Shown: positions 15,874 to 22,791 of the stretch, one piece after another
Numbering within the stretch: position 1 is the stretch's first letter
Layout: every line of letters starts with the position of its first letter
DNA from: an uncultured Lachnospiraceae bacterium
GTDB lineage: Bacteria; Bacillota; Clostridia; Lachnospirales; Lachnospiraceae
Direction: 5' to 3'
NCBI GenBank assembly: GCA_910577165.1
Contig: CAJTLX010000054.1
Coordinates: 1-22,791, forward strand
Length of the DNA stretch: 22,791 bases
Program-made: the position numbers and the translations under genes
The notes under the pieces: generated by a model
What the model saw: only the letters and a program-made list of their open reading frames with translations
What the model was told of the DNA's origin: nothing
Database searches by the model: none

Positions 15874-16779
15874 ATGGAAACGCAGACCGCCCTTTCCCAC
15901 TATCAAATTTTTAATAAGGTAGCGGAGACTAACAATATCTCCACCGCCGCCAAAGAACTTTTTATCAGCCAGCCCGCCATCTCAAAGGCGATCAAAAAGC
16001 TTGAGGCGGAATTAAATATTACTCTTTTTTCCCGGAGTTCGCGCGGTGTCAGACTTACGGAGGAGGGCAAACTCCTCTATGAATATACGCGCGAGGCATT
16101 CCGCGCATTGAGTGAGGGCGAAGCTGCACTGCGTCAGTTCACCCGCCTTGGTGTGGGGCATGTCCGGATCGGGGTGAGTACCACGCTGTGCAAATATCTC
16201 CTGCTTCCCTACCTAAAAGAATTTGTCGCGGCGTATCCGCATATTCGTTTTACCATTCAATGCCAATCTTCTTTTCAAACCATGGAACTTCTGCGGGAAG
16301 GGCGCGTGGATATTGGACTGATCGGTCGCCCGGAAAATCTGCACAGCTTGAATTTCTCTCCGATCGGAGAGATCGAAGACGTTTTCGTTGCGACGGCGGC
16401 TTACCTTGAAAACTTAAAACTCAGGGAGGGGCGTTTACCGCAAGGAGAAGAACTTTTATTTACTGGAAATCTGATGCTACTTGACGAGACCAATATCACA
16501 AGACTCCATATCGACAATCATCTTGCCAGCCATCATATCCGCACAGGACAGATCTTGGAGGTCAGCAGCATGGATCTCCTAATTGAATTTGCGCGCACCG
16601 GGCTTGGCATCGCCTGTGTAATAAAGGAGTTTGTCCGGGAAGATATCGCCGCAGAGCGGCTTTTGCTCCTACCGCTCTCCTCCTCCGTTAAAAAGAGAGA
16701 AGTCGGCTTTTCTTTTGTAAAAAACCGCGATCTCTCCACCTCCGCACAGCGGTTTCTCGATTTTGTCCTAAGCCGCTAA
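15874..16779 (+). CDS. LysR-type transcriptional regulator, likely of the leu operon
   Basis: 301 residues. The N-terminal winged helix-turn-helix is clear (YQIFNKVAETNNISTAAKEL through SQPAISKAIKKLEAELNITL, about 10-53; also FSRSSRGVRLTEEG). It is followed by a linker helix and the periplasmic-binding-protein-like effector domain starting near VGHVRIGVSTT (about 92) with the DIGLIGRP motif. The start has GAGAGG seven bases before the ATG. It is divergent from leuB, with overlapping promoters, so it most likely controls that operon in response to a pathway intermediate. This is inferred from position and family. Nothing points to a defect. Confidence 0.93.
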   Translation: METQTALSHYQIFNKVAETNNISTAAKELFISQPAISKAIKKLEAELNITLFSRSSRGVRLTEEGKLLYEYTREAFRALSEGEAALRQFTRLGVGHVRIGVSTTLCKYLLLPYLKEFVAAYPHIRFTIQCQSSFQTMELLREGRVDIGLIGRPENLHSLNFSPIGEIEDVFVATAAYLENLKLREGRLPQGEELLFTGNLMLLDETNITRLHIDNHLASHHIRTGQILEVSSMDLLIEFARTGLGIACVIKEFVREDIAAERLLLLPLSSSVKKREVGFSFVKNRDLSTSAQRFLDFVLSR

Positions 16780-16803
16780 GCATTTTTTTGTTAAGAAATA
16801 TCA

Positions 16804-16816
16804 TGTTCACAGAACA
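16804..16816. promoter_or_regulatory. short palindrome before nagA
   Basis: TGTTC-ACA-GAACA lies in the 87-base gap between the LysR gene and nagA, about 50 bases before the nagA start. It could be an operator. No strong promoter hexamers could be fixed in this gap, so nagA may be read from the LysR promoter or from a weak one. Confidence 0.3.
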
Positions 16817-16866
16817 ATAATCAAATTGAAGTTTTACACATAACAATTAAAGGAAATGAAAGAATT

Positions 16867-18009
16867 ATGATATTACAAAATGGTTTAGTATTTATCAATG
16901 ATGAATTTATTCCCGCGGATCTCATTGTAGAAAAAGGAAAGATAGCGGCGATTTCACCGCGCAGGACAAGCCACCCGACAGCCTACAAAGATCCGACAAT
17001 TGACTGTGCGGAGAAAATGATCTGGCCGGGGTTGTTTGATATTCACACTCACGGCTGTATGGGATTTGATTTTTCAAAATCGCAACCGGAAGAAATTCTT
17101 TCCATGTGTTCCTTTTACGCGGCGCACGGCATTACTTCACTCCTCGCAACTACCATGACCAGCGAAGATACACTGTATGCTCGCGCCATGCATTCTATCC
17201 GACAGGCGATAACAATGCAGACAAAAAAAACTTGCGGCGCGAGAATCCAGGGAATTCATATGGAAGGACCATTTTTTGGTGCCGCCAAAAAGGGCGCGCA
17301 TGATGAAAATTATCTGCGCCCGATCTCACAGGCACTTGTGGACGAATATCAGGAGCGTTGCGGGTATGCCATCCGATTGCTCGACCTCGATCCCTCACTC
17401 CCCGGTGCGCTTGATTTTATTCGCCGCAATAAAGATAATTTTACCATATCCATCGCACATACCAACTGCGATTACAAAAGGGCATTAGCGGCAGCCGAGG
17501 CGGGAGCTACCCATATCACCCATCTTTTTAACGCCATGCGCCCGCTTTTGCACCGTGAGCCAGGTCCTGTGGGTGCCGCCTTCGCTGCCAGACTGAACGT
17601 CGAGCTGATCTGCGATGGCATCCATATCCACCCCGCAGTAATTGAGCTTATCTTTTCGGCAATGTCCGGTCGCATTCTTCTTATCTCGGACTCCATCAAT
17701 CCGACAGGACTTGTCGACGGCAAATATATGGCGGGCGGACTGCCAATTGAAGTCAAAGAGAAAAGAGCCTACCTTGCAGATGGAACACTTGCGGGTTCCA
17801 CCATCACTCTTTTCGATGCAGTAAAAAACGCTGTTCGTTTCCACATCCCACTAAACCAGGCACTTCTTGCCGCCACTGCCCTGCCTGCAAAGGCGGTGGG
17901 GCTTTCGGATACTGTCGGAGAGATCGCGTGCGGCAGGGATGCGGATCTGCTGATTGTGGATGAGTCCCTTAATTTAGAGCGGGTGATGATTGGCGGAGAA
18001 TTCCTATAA
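16867..18009 (+). CDS. nagA: N-acetylglucosamine-6-phosphate deacetylase
   Basis: 380 residues, amidohydrolase superfamily. It removes acetate from N-acetylglucosamine-6-phosphate to give glucosamine-6-phosphate in amino-sugar catabolism and cell-wall recycling. Visible motifs: GLFDIHTHGCMGFDF with H60 and H62; HMEGPFF with metal ligand E133; IAHTNCDY with H198; THLFNAM with H219; LICDGIHIHP with the H near 253-255; and LLISDSIN with catalytic D275. LADGTLAGST near the end is also typical. Length is standard. AAAGGA lies about 12 bases before the ATG, somewhat far. No nagB or transporter is nearby. It converges on the thioesterase gene with only four bases between the stops. Confidence 0.95.
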   Translation: MILQNGLVFINDEFIPADLIVEKGKIAAISPRRTSHPTAYKDPTIDCAEKMIWPGLFDIHTHGCMGFDFSKSQPEEILSMCSFYAAHGITSLLATTMTSEDTLYARAMHSIRQAITMQTKKTCGARIQGIHMEGPFFGAAKKGAHDENYLRPISQALVDEYQERCGYAIRLLDLDPSLPGALDFIRRNKDNFTISIAHTNCDYKRALAAAEAGATHITHLFNAMRPLLHREPGPVGAAFAARLNVELICDGIHIHPAVIELIFSAMSGRILLISDSINPTGLVDGKYMAGGLPIEVKEKRAYLADGTLAGSTITLFDAVKNAVRFHIPLNQALLAATALPAKAVGLSDTVGEIACGRDADLLIVDESLNLERVMIGGEFL

Positions 18010-18013
18010 TTTC

Positions 18014-18460
18014 TTATCGGGCGGAAGGAGGTATCTCCTTCTGTCCGTGAGAAAGGCAGGACATAAACATCTCATATACCTGCGGAAACTCTTTTTTCAG
18101 GCGCAATGGTCGATATGCCCGGTCTAAAAAGCAGTGACTGCTCTTTCCTGTGGTAGCCAATTCCCCAGTCATCGCTTTGATCACCTGATAGGAAAGTGCC
18201 ATCTTCACCCCGTTAAATTCTGTTACCGTCGGAAAAATCAGGACTTCCTCCCCATAATGCACCATCATTTTATACTCTGCCGAAACCGAAAGCACGGGAA
18301 TAATTATGCCCTGTTCTTCCATCCATGCATAGGAAAAACCTGATTTTTCCAGAAAGTCCGTGCGCGATTCCTCAAACCAGCGAATATAATTGGAATGATG
18401 TACCACTTTCATCTGATCGGTTTCATAATATTGTACTTTGTGCTGATAGACCAAATCCAT
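18014..18460 (-). CDS. acyl-CoA thioesterase, hotdog fold (YbgC/FadM-like)
   Basis: 148 residues. The N-terminal YYETDQMKVVHHSNYIRWFEESR (about 11-33) is the signature of the 4-hydroxybenzoyl-CoA thioesterase-type hotdog family, including the conserved acidic residue and the HH-x-NY active-site helix. It hydrolyses acyl-CoA thioesters; chain-length preference cannot be told. Length is normal. The start has AGGAG nine bases upstream. It is monocistronic, convergent with nagA, with three 39-base tandem repeats directly upstream. Confidence 0.9.
   Translation of the reverse strand: MDLVYQHKVQYYETDQMKVVHHSNYIRWFEESRTDFLEKSGFSYAWMEEQGIIIPVLSVSAEYKMMVHYGEEVLIFPTVTEFNGVKMALSYQVIKAMTGELATTGKSSHCFLDRAYRPLRLKKEFPQVYEMFMSCLSHGQKEIPPSAR
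18018..18047 (+). terminator. hairpin at the nagA/thioesterase convergence
   Basis: CGGGCGGAAGGAG (18018-18030) pairs with CTCCTTCTGTCCG (18035-18047) around the loop GTAT. The two non-Watson-Crick positions are G-U pairs only in plus-strand RNA and become C/A mismatches on the minus strand, so the fold favours the nagA transcript. It lies within the thioesterase coding end. There is no T-run, so termination may be weak or rho-dependent. Confidence 0.5.
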
Positions 18461-18490
18461 ATTGTTATTCTCCTTTTTTGTACAATTAAT

Positions 18491-18607
18491 TTACAATATC
18501 TTTGCGATATGATTCCTGCATATATTCTCTTATAATATCTCTGCAATATGATTTCTGCACATAGTCTTTTACGATATCTTTGTGGTATGATTTCTGCACA
18601 TACTCTC
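18491..18607. repeat. three 39-base tandem repeats upstream of the thioesterase
   Basis: Units at 18491-18529, 18530-18568 and 18569-18607 share the pattern TTAnnATATCTnTGnnnTAT followed by GATTnCTGCA. Each contains a small dyad, ATATC-n5-GATAT in the first unit and weaker in the others. They start 31 bases before the thioesterase ATG. The rest of the 319-base gap (18461-18779) is A/T-rich and contains the inverted repeat at 18678-18727; no gene was seen in it. The minus-strand frame through the repeats shows no coding-like substitution pattern. Confidence 0.75.
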
Positions 18608-18677
18608 ACTATATCTGTTAGTTTCAGCTAACTCATTTTCTACATATTTATCCTTATGTGTATTGACTATAATTTAC

Positions 18678-18727
18678 AATTAGTTGACCTCCCCAAAACC
18701 TTTAAGTTTAAGAGAGGTCAGTTAATT
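18678..18727 (+). repeat. 14-bp inverted repeat downstream of alaS
   Basis: AATTAGTTGACCTC (18678-18691) and GAGGTCAGTTAATT (18714-18727) pair fully in plus-strand RNA, with two G-U pairs. The minus strand has two mismatches at those positions. It lies between the alaS stop and the thioesterase repeats. It could serve as a weak alaS terminator or be the remnant of a small mobile element. No T-run follows on either strand. A further A/T-only stem (ATAAAA/TTTTAT, 18754-18772) is closer to the alaS stop. Confidence 0.5.
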
Positions 18728-18779
18728 TATTGAGAATAAAATAATTTAATGTTATAAAACCATCAATTTTATGAATGAT

Positions 18780-21425
18780 CTACTTTCCTAAAACTTCATA
18801 TACCTTCGCGATCGCCGCGTCAATTCCCGCCGGGTTTTTTCCGCCCGCCTGTGCCATATTCGGACGACCGCCTCCGCCTCCGCCGACAAGTGCAGCCGCT
18901 TCCTTAATCAGATTGCCCGCGTGCGCACCAAGCTTCATTGCTTCTTCGGTTGCCATCGCCACAAGATTTACTTTGCCCTCCTTGGCGGAAGCAAGAAAGA
19001 TAACGCCCTCACCTAGCTTTTCCTTTAGCTGATCGCCCAAATTCCTAAGCCCGTTCATATCCACTTCCGGCACCTTCGCGGCAAGGACTTTCATCCCGTT
19101 AAATTCTTTTACCTGGCTCATTACATCGCCGAGTGAATTATTTGCAAGCTTTGCCTTGAGTTTCTCGTTTTCAGAATGCAGCTCCTTGATCTCCTCAAGA
19201 AGTGCCTCCACCTTTTTGACAAGAGCGGTTGGCTCTGCTTTTGCTGCCTTTGCCGCCGCATTAAGTTCCTCTTCCACCCTGTGATAATATTCAAATACGC
19301 CGTCCGCCGTGATCGCTTCAATTCGGCGCACACCCGCTGCCACACCGGACTCAGAAAGAATCTTAAACGCGGTGATTGTGCCAGTATTATCCACATGTGT
19401 GCCGCCACAGAATTCTTTGGAAAATTCTCCCATACAGACAACGCGCACAGTATCGCCATATTTCTCACCAAAAAGTGCCTTTGCCCCCGTCTTTTTTGCC
19501 TCCTCAATCGCAAGCACTTGAGTGACAACCGGAATGCGCTCCGCGATCTTTGCGTTGACAATGGCTTCGGTCTCCTCGATCTCCTCCTTTGTCATCGCGG
19601 AAAAATGCGTAAAGTCAAAACGCAGATGATTAGGATTTACCAGGGAACCGGCCTGCTCAACATGGGTGCCGAGTACCTGGCGCAATGCCTCCTGCAAAAG
19701 ATGGGTCGCGCTATGATTTTTGCAGGTCGCCGCGCGCGCACCGCCATCCACCTGTAAGATCACGGTCTGTCCGGTCTGAAATATTCCGCTTACCACCATG
19801 CCCTGATGCGCAATCTTTCCGCCCTTTAATTTTGTGGTATCCGCAACAACAAATTTTGCGTCGCCGGAAACGATTGTACCCGTATCGCCCTCCTGACCGC
19901 CCATTGTCGCATAGAATGGGGTTTCCTGCACAATGATTGTGCCATTCTCACCCGCCACAAGTTCCGTTACCACTGCCGTTTCATTTGTCATCGCCGAAAT
20001 CTTAGAATCCTTAACAAGACAGTCGTAGCCGACAAATTCCGAGGTAATATTTACATCGATCTGGTCGTACACCGTGGCATCCGCCCCCATATAATTAGTT
20101 ACGGCGCGCGCGGATCTGGCGGTTGTTTTCTGCACTTCCATCGCCTTTTTAAAGCCGTCCATATCCACGGAAAATCCTTTTTCTTCAAGGATCTCCTCGG
20201 TCAAGTCAATCGGGAAACCATAGGTGTCATACAGCCGGAACACATCTTCGCCGGAAAGCATTTTGCTGCCGGTATCCACCATGTTTTCCTCCATTTCCGA
20301 GAGGATGGAAAGTCCCTGATCAATGGTTTTGTTAAATTTCTCCTCCTCGTTTGTCAAGACCTTTAAAATATACTCCTGCTTCTTTGCCAGCTCCGGGTAG
20401 CCATCCTTCGACTCATTAATTACGGTCTGTGCAAGTGCCGCGAGAAAAAGCCCGTCAATGCCAAGAAGCCTTCCATGCCTTGCCGCACGGCGCAGCAAGC
20501 GGCGCAGGATATAGCCGCGCCCCTCATTTGACGGCAAAATACCATCCGAAGTCATAAAGGTAACAGAGCGAATGTGATCGGTGATCAGGCGAATAGAAAC
20601 ATCCTTTTTCGCATCTGTTTCATAGGTCACATGTGCCATCTCACAGACCTTATCGCGGATAGCCTTCATCGTGTCGATATCAAAGACCGAATCCACATCC
20701 TGCATTACAACGGCAAGACGCTCCAGCCCCATACCAGTGTCAATATTTTTCTGTGCAAGCTCCGTATAATGGCGGTTGCCATCGCTCTCAAACTGAGTGA
20801 AGACATTATTCCAGACCTCCATAAAACGGTCACAATCGCAGCCCACCTTGCAGTCCGGCTTTCCACAGCCGTATTTCTCACCGCGATCATAATAGATTTC
20901 CGAGCAAGGACCACAAGGTCCCGCACCATGTTCCCAGAAATTATCGCACTCGCCGTTTTCATCGCGGTAAAAGCGCGTGATGCGTTCCGCTGGAACCCCA
21001 ACTTCATCCGTCCAAATCTTAAATGCTTCCTCATCCTCGCCATAGATGGACGGATAGAGCCTGTCCGGATCCATGCCAAGCGTTTTTGTCAGAAATTCCC
21101 AAGACCATGCAATCGCCTCATGCTTAAAATAATCGCCAAAAGAGAAATTGCCGAGCATCTCAAAGAAGGTAAGATGCCTTGCGGTCTTGCCGACATTCTC
21201 GATATCGGTGGTGCGCACGCATTTCTGGCAGGTGGTAATTCTTTTTCTCGGTGGGATCTCCTGCCCAGTAAAATATGGCTTTAACGGTGCCATCCCCGCC
21301 GCAATAAGAAGTAAGCTCTTGTCATTCTGCGGTACAAGAGAAAAACTGTTCATCTTTAAATGCCCTTTGCTTTCAAAAAACTCCAGATACATTCTCCGAA
21401 GTTCATTTACTCCATATGCTTTCAT
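18780..21425 (-). CDS. alaS: alanyl-tRNA synthetase
   Basis: 881 residues, class II synthetase charging tRNA-Ala, with an editing domain. N-terminal catalytic core: ELRRMYLEFFESKGH, then FTGQEIPPRKRITTCQKCVRT, then FTQFESDGN. A cysteine-rich insert, CGPCSEIYYDRGEKYGCGKP through CKVGCDCDRF, follows the active-site region. Editing-site zinc ligands H571 and H575 (NHSATHLL), C673 and H677 (FCGGTH) are all present. The C-terminal DHHA1 domain has VGGGGGGRPNMAQAGG. The ATG at 21425 is nine bases from AGGAGG; a GTG one codon earlier is the alternative. It is transcribed from its own promoter with an unusually long structured leader. Confidence 0.97.
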   Translation of the reverse strand: MKAYGVNELRRMYLEFFESKGHLKMNSFSLVPQNDKSLLLIAAGMAPLKPYFTGQEIPPRKRITTCQKCVRTTDIENVGKTARHLTFFEMLGNFSFGDYFKHEAIAWSWEFLTKTLGMDPDRLYPSIYGEDEEAFKIWTDEVGVPAERITRFYRDENGECDNFWEHGAGPCGPCSEIYYDRGEKYGCGKPDCKVGCDCDRFMEVWNNVFTQFESDGNRHYTELAQKNIDTGMGLERLAVVMQDVDSVFDIDTMKAIRDKVCEMAHVTYETDAKKDVSIRLITDHIRSVTFMTSDGILPSNEGRGYILRRLLRRAARHGRLLGIDGLFLAALAQTVINESKDGYPELAKKQEYILKVLTNEEEKFNKTIDQGLSILSEMEENMVDTGSKMLSGEDVFRLYDTYGFPIDLTEEILEEKGFSVDMDGFKKAMEVQKTTARSARAVTNYMGADATVYDQIDVNITSEFVGYDCLVKDSKISAMTNETAVVTELVAGENGTIIVQETPFYATMGGQEGDTGTIVSGDAKFVVADTTKLKGGKIAHQGMVVSGIFQTGQTVILQVDGGARAATCKNHSATHLLQEALRQVLGTHVEQAGSLVNPNHLRFDFTHFSAMTKEEIEETEAIVNAKIAERIPVVTQVLAIEEAKKTGAKALFGEKYGDTVRVVCMGEFSKEFCGGTHVDNTGTITAFKILSESGVAAGVRRIEAITADGVFEYYHRVEEELNAAAKAAKAEPTALVKKVEALLEEIKELHSENEKLKAKLANNSLGDVMSQVKEFNGMKVLAAKVPEVDMNGLRNLGDQLKEKLGEGVIFLASAKEGKVNLVAMATEEAMKLGAHAGNLIKEAAALVGGGGGGRPNMAQAGGKNPAGIDAAIAKVYEVLGK

Positions 21426-21445
21426 CACACAAAACCTCCTATTTT

Positions 21446-21548
21446 GAGTTCCGCATATCTCTTTCCAACACCCCTTTTCCTGGAAGAGATTTTTTTCGCT
21501 TTGCTCGTAAAATCTCTTCAGGGTGTTGTCCAGACATATGCTGTTTTT
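21446..21548 (-). ncRNA. structured leader element, alaS-proximal copy
   Basis: Read on the minus strand, helix P1 is GCATAT/ATATGC (21541-21536 with 21458-21453). P2 is CAACACCC/GGGTGTTG (21466-21473 with 21521-21528). P3 is GAAGAGATTTT/AAAATCTCTTC (21483-21493 with 21509-21519), topped by a loop with AGCAAAGCGAAAA. It ends in ATATGCGGAACTCAAAA, directly followed by the alaS ribosome binding site AGGAGG. The 3' arm ATATGC could instead pair with GCATAT in codons 3-4 of alaS, giving a possible switch. Same architecture as the element between leuC and leuD. Confidence 0.7.
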
Positions 21549-21651
21549 GAGTTCCGCATATCTCTTTCCAACACCCCTTTTCCTGGAAGAGATTTTTTTC
21601 GCTTTGCTCGTAAAATCTCTTCAGGGTGTTGTCCAGACATATGCTGTTTTA
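21549..21651 (-). ncRNA. structured leader element, promoter-proximal copy
   Basis: A direct duplicate of the neighbouring unit: the first 102 bases are identical and the period is 103. Because the copies are identical, the arms of one copy can pair with those of the other, so long-range alternatives exist. It lies about 28 bases downstream of the predicted alaS transcription start, so both copies are in the mRNA leader. Confidence 0.7.
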
Positions 21652-21685
21652 TATATAAATGCTGGATTTTCACCACTATTTACAG

Positions 21686-21714
21686 ATTATATAGATTCGG
21701 CTGGTTTTTGTCAA
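21686..21714 (-). promoter_or_regulatory. consensus sigma-A promoter of alaS
   Basis: Minus strand: a perfect TTGACA (21714-21709), a 17-base spacer and a perfect TATAAT (21691-21686). Transcription would start near 21679, giving a leader of about 250 bases. The remaining A/T-rich sequence of the 398-base gap 21426-21823 holds the terminator at 21762-21791 and nothing else recognisable. Confidence 0.88.
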
Positions 21715-21761
21715 TCCAATTTTCCAATGTGATTTTCTTACATAATTCTTCAGACAAATAT

Positions 21762-21791
21762 AAAAAGGCATTCAAATTTGAATACCTTTTT
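21762..21791. terminator. bidirectional-looking terminator after the small secreted-protein gene
   Basis: AAAAAGG-n-ATTCAAATTTGAAT-n-CCTTTTT is a symmetric stem ending in T-runs on both strands. It lies about 33 bases after the stop of the small secreted-protein gene and isolates it from the alaS promoter. Confidence 0.75.
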
Positions 21792-21823
21792 AGTATCAAG
21801 GTTATTTATTTCAAAAAACACAA

Positions 21824-22300
21824 TCAATAAATTCCTTTTCCAATCTGCGCGCCATAATGCAATGCTTCGGCAGATTTATTCGGGGAGAAGGCGATCACAT
21901 CATAGTCTTCTTCCGCGTTTGCATCCATTCCCGGCACGGGAGTAGGGGTGATGTACGCAATCCCATAAGAGCAGTAATGATCTCCTTCCCTTTGCTCCGC
22001 AGGCTGATAATACATCGATGCAGTTTCATTGCTGTCCGCATCTGACGAAATATAATAATCCACTTCTGAATTTGTATCCGTTCCCAGAACTTTTGTTAGG
22101 ACAGCCACTGCTTCCTGTTCGTCCTCCGTGGATTTTGCCACATATTCTATTAATGTTTTTTCATCAATCTCTGTCTCTTCGCAAAGATAATAATCCACTC
22201 CCGCATTTGTATCCGTCCCCGGAATTCCCGTTGGAACTGCCGCCGCTGTCTGAAGTGATATTCCCGCTGCTAAAAGTAAAAAACATGATAATTTCTTCAA
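21824..22300 (-). CDS. small secreted protein with three GTDTN-type repeats
   Basis: Predicted 158-residue export product of unknown function. A signal peptide (MKKLSCFLLLAAGISLQTAA, cleavage probably after the Ala run near 21) precedes an acidic mature part. Three repeats are spaced about 45-50 residues apart: PGTDTNAGVDYYL (27-39), LGTDTNSEVDYYI (72-84) and PGMDANAEEDYDV (123-135). The D-x-N-x-x-x-D spacing is faintly like a calcium loop but does not match EF-hand or dockerin consensus. The mature part has only two cysteines (40, 110), which could form a disulfide. The start is taken as the TTG at 22300, eight bases from AGGAGGG, because it begins exactly at the signal peptide. An ATG at 22321 has its ribosome binding site too close. 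Confidence 0.6.
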   Translation of the reverse strand: MKKLSCFLLLAAGISLQTAAAVPTGIPGTDTNAGVDYYLCEETEIDEKTLIEYVAKSTEDEQEAVAVLTKVLGTDTNSEVDYYISSDADSNETASMYYQPAEQREGDHYCSYGIAYITPTPVPGMDANAEEDYDVIAFSPNKSAEALHYGAQIGKGIY

Positions 22301-22407
22301 TGCTACAACCCTCCTTCTCATACTCCTTTTTACTCTGCTGATTTCGCAGTCTTTCTGTGCGCCTGCCATCCGCCAAAGGTATCCTCTATCCGATATATTA
22401 CAAAATG

Positions 22408-22436
22408 ATTGTAGCATTTTTAAGTAACATATGCAA
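22408..22436 (-). promoter_or_regulatory. sigma-A-like promoter of the small secreted-protein gene
   Basis: Minus strand: TTGCAT (22436-22431), 17 bases, TACAAT (22413-22408). It gives an approximately 100-base leader to the TTG start at 22300. That leader has small hairpin potential (CGCA...TGCG) but no riboswitch class was recognised. Confidence 0.7.
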
Positions 22437-22485
22437 GTACTTTCTCTATTTTTTCCGATCCATGCGAGTACACATCTCCCGGAGG

Positions 22486-22524
22486 ACGATATCCCTGGCA
22501 ATAGTTTGATGCTAGGGATATCGT
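22486..22524. terminator. inverted repeat at the TetR-gene 3' end
   Basis: ACGATATCCCT (22486-22496) and AGGGATATCGT (22514-22524) are perfect 11-base arms, extended by GGCA/TGCT with one mismatch, two bases after the regulator's stop codon. The sequence following on the plus strand is T-rich; on the minus strand it is not. It most likely protects or ends the TetR-family transcript, although the T-run polarity is opposite to that expected. Confidence 0.55.
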
Positions 22525-22526
22525 AT

Positions 22527-22791
22527 TTATTTGTTACTTTCTTCCTCTTCCATCCGGTGGATTCCCTCTAAAAGGCAATCCACCGCAATATGAAAACTCT
22601 CCAGAGCATTAACTGTAAAATAATGGAAACATCCAGAATCTCTCTGAGAAACAAAACCATGCAGGATACTTCTTAACACGCGCTGCATATGCATTTTCTG
22701 TATTTCGCTCAGCCGATAGCCGGAGAGTACCGCCAAGATCTGGTTGATAATCTCCCCGGAAGCGGCGAGCAGGGAAGCATCCTTTTGTTTC
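22527..22791 (-). CDS. TetR/AcrR family regulator, C-terminal part (5' end off the window)
   Basis: The last 87 residues of a protein whose start lies beyond the right edge; the frame is open to the window end (KQKDASLLAASGEIINQILA...). The helical pattern LSGYRLSEIQKMHMQRVLRS, HGFVSQRDSGCF and NALESFHIAVDCLLEGI resembles the ligand-binding C-terminal domain of TetR-family repressors of the WHG/TetR_C_33 kind. The DNA-binding part is not visible, so the family assignment rests on the C-terminal half only. Its target is unknown; the secreted-protein gene downstream has its own promoter. Confidence 0.6.
   Translation of the reverse strand, partial: KQKDASLLAASGEIINQILAVLSGYRLSEIQKMHMQRVLRSILHGFVSQRDSGCFHYFTVNALESFHIAVDCLLEGIHRMEEEESNK

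Noticed and set aside
18491..18607. CRISPR array
   Set aside because: Units are contiguous with no unique spacers and no cas genes are nearby.
18409..18609. Small minus-strand coding region with 13-residue repeats overlapping the thioesterase start
   Set aside because: GTG start without a ribosome binding site, overlap with a sound gene, and no coding-like bias in the differences between repeat units.
21426..21680. T-box riboswitch before alaS
   Set aside because: No AGGGTGGNACCGCG-type antiterminator sequence and no specifier-loop layout could be found; the leader is filled by the tandem elements.
22301..22400. Riboswitch in the secreted-protein leader
   Set aside because: Segments reminiscent of cyclic-di-GMP aptamers (GCGCACAG) were checked, but the conserved core sequences of that class are missing.
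22301..22501. 67-residue N-terminal extension of the small secreted protein
   Set aside because: It would hide the signal peptide internally and begin upstream of the predicted promoter. The TTG at 22300 has a well-placed AGGAGGG.

Overview
The window looks like the chromosome of a strictly anaerobic Gram-positive member of the Clostridia, most likely Lachnospiraceae. The basis is AGGAGG-type ribosome binding sites, sigma-A-like promoters, an electron-bifurcating NfnAB pair, and the style of the leucine genes, the chemoreceptor and the alanyl-tRNA synthetase. The family assignment is inference. No rRNA, tRNA, CRISPR array, prophage or insertion sequence was recognised.

Layout. (1) Positions 1-6991, minus strand: a sigma-A-like promoter (6962-6991) drives a two-gene module. 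The first gene encodes a 1736-residue STAND/AAA-type ATPase. Two bases later comes a 355-residue partner of unknown function that resembles a degenerate, nucleotide-binding-dead STAND protein. A GNAT acetyltransferase follows, then the first codons of another gene at the window edge. This is the best candidate for an undescribed conflict or defence system here. (2) 7045-9409, minus: nfnA-nfnB, the electron-bifurcating ferredoxin/NADH:NADP+ oxidoreductase, with an intrinsic terminator. A compact palindromic element lies in front of nfnA. (3) 9560-12226, minus: a methyl-accepting chemotaxis protein followed 12 bases later by a membrane-anchored, secreted jelly-roll-like protein. (4) 12303-15686, minus: leuB, a small three-helix membrane protein overlapping leuB, leuC and leuD. 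Together these encode the isomerisation and oxidation steps of leucine synthesis; leuA is absent. A divergent LysR-type regulator (15874-16779, plus) shares a 187-base control region with leuB. (5) 16867-18009, plus: nagA, convergent with a hotdog-fold acyl-CoA thioesterase (18014-18460, minus). The thioesterase has three 39-base tandem repeats upstream. (6) 18780-21714, minus: alaS with a consensus promoter and a roughly 250-base leader. (7) 21824-22791, minus: a small secreted protein with three internal repeats, then the 3' end of a TetR-family regulator.

The most unusual signal is a family of about 100-base structured elements. Two virtually identical copies stand in tandem in the alaS leader (21446-21651). 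A diverged copy sits between leuC and leuD (12829-12929). All lie in the same orientation relative to the gene, each ends in the same GCGGAACTYAAAA sequence just before a ribosome binding site, and the helices are conserved by compensatory base changes. This points to a structured RNA (cis-regulatory or mobile) rather than to random repeats. No T-box was seen before alaS or in the leu operon.
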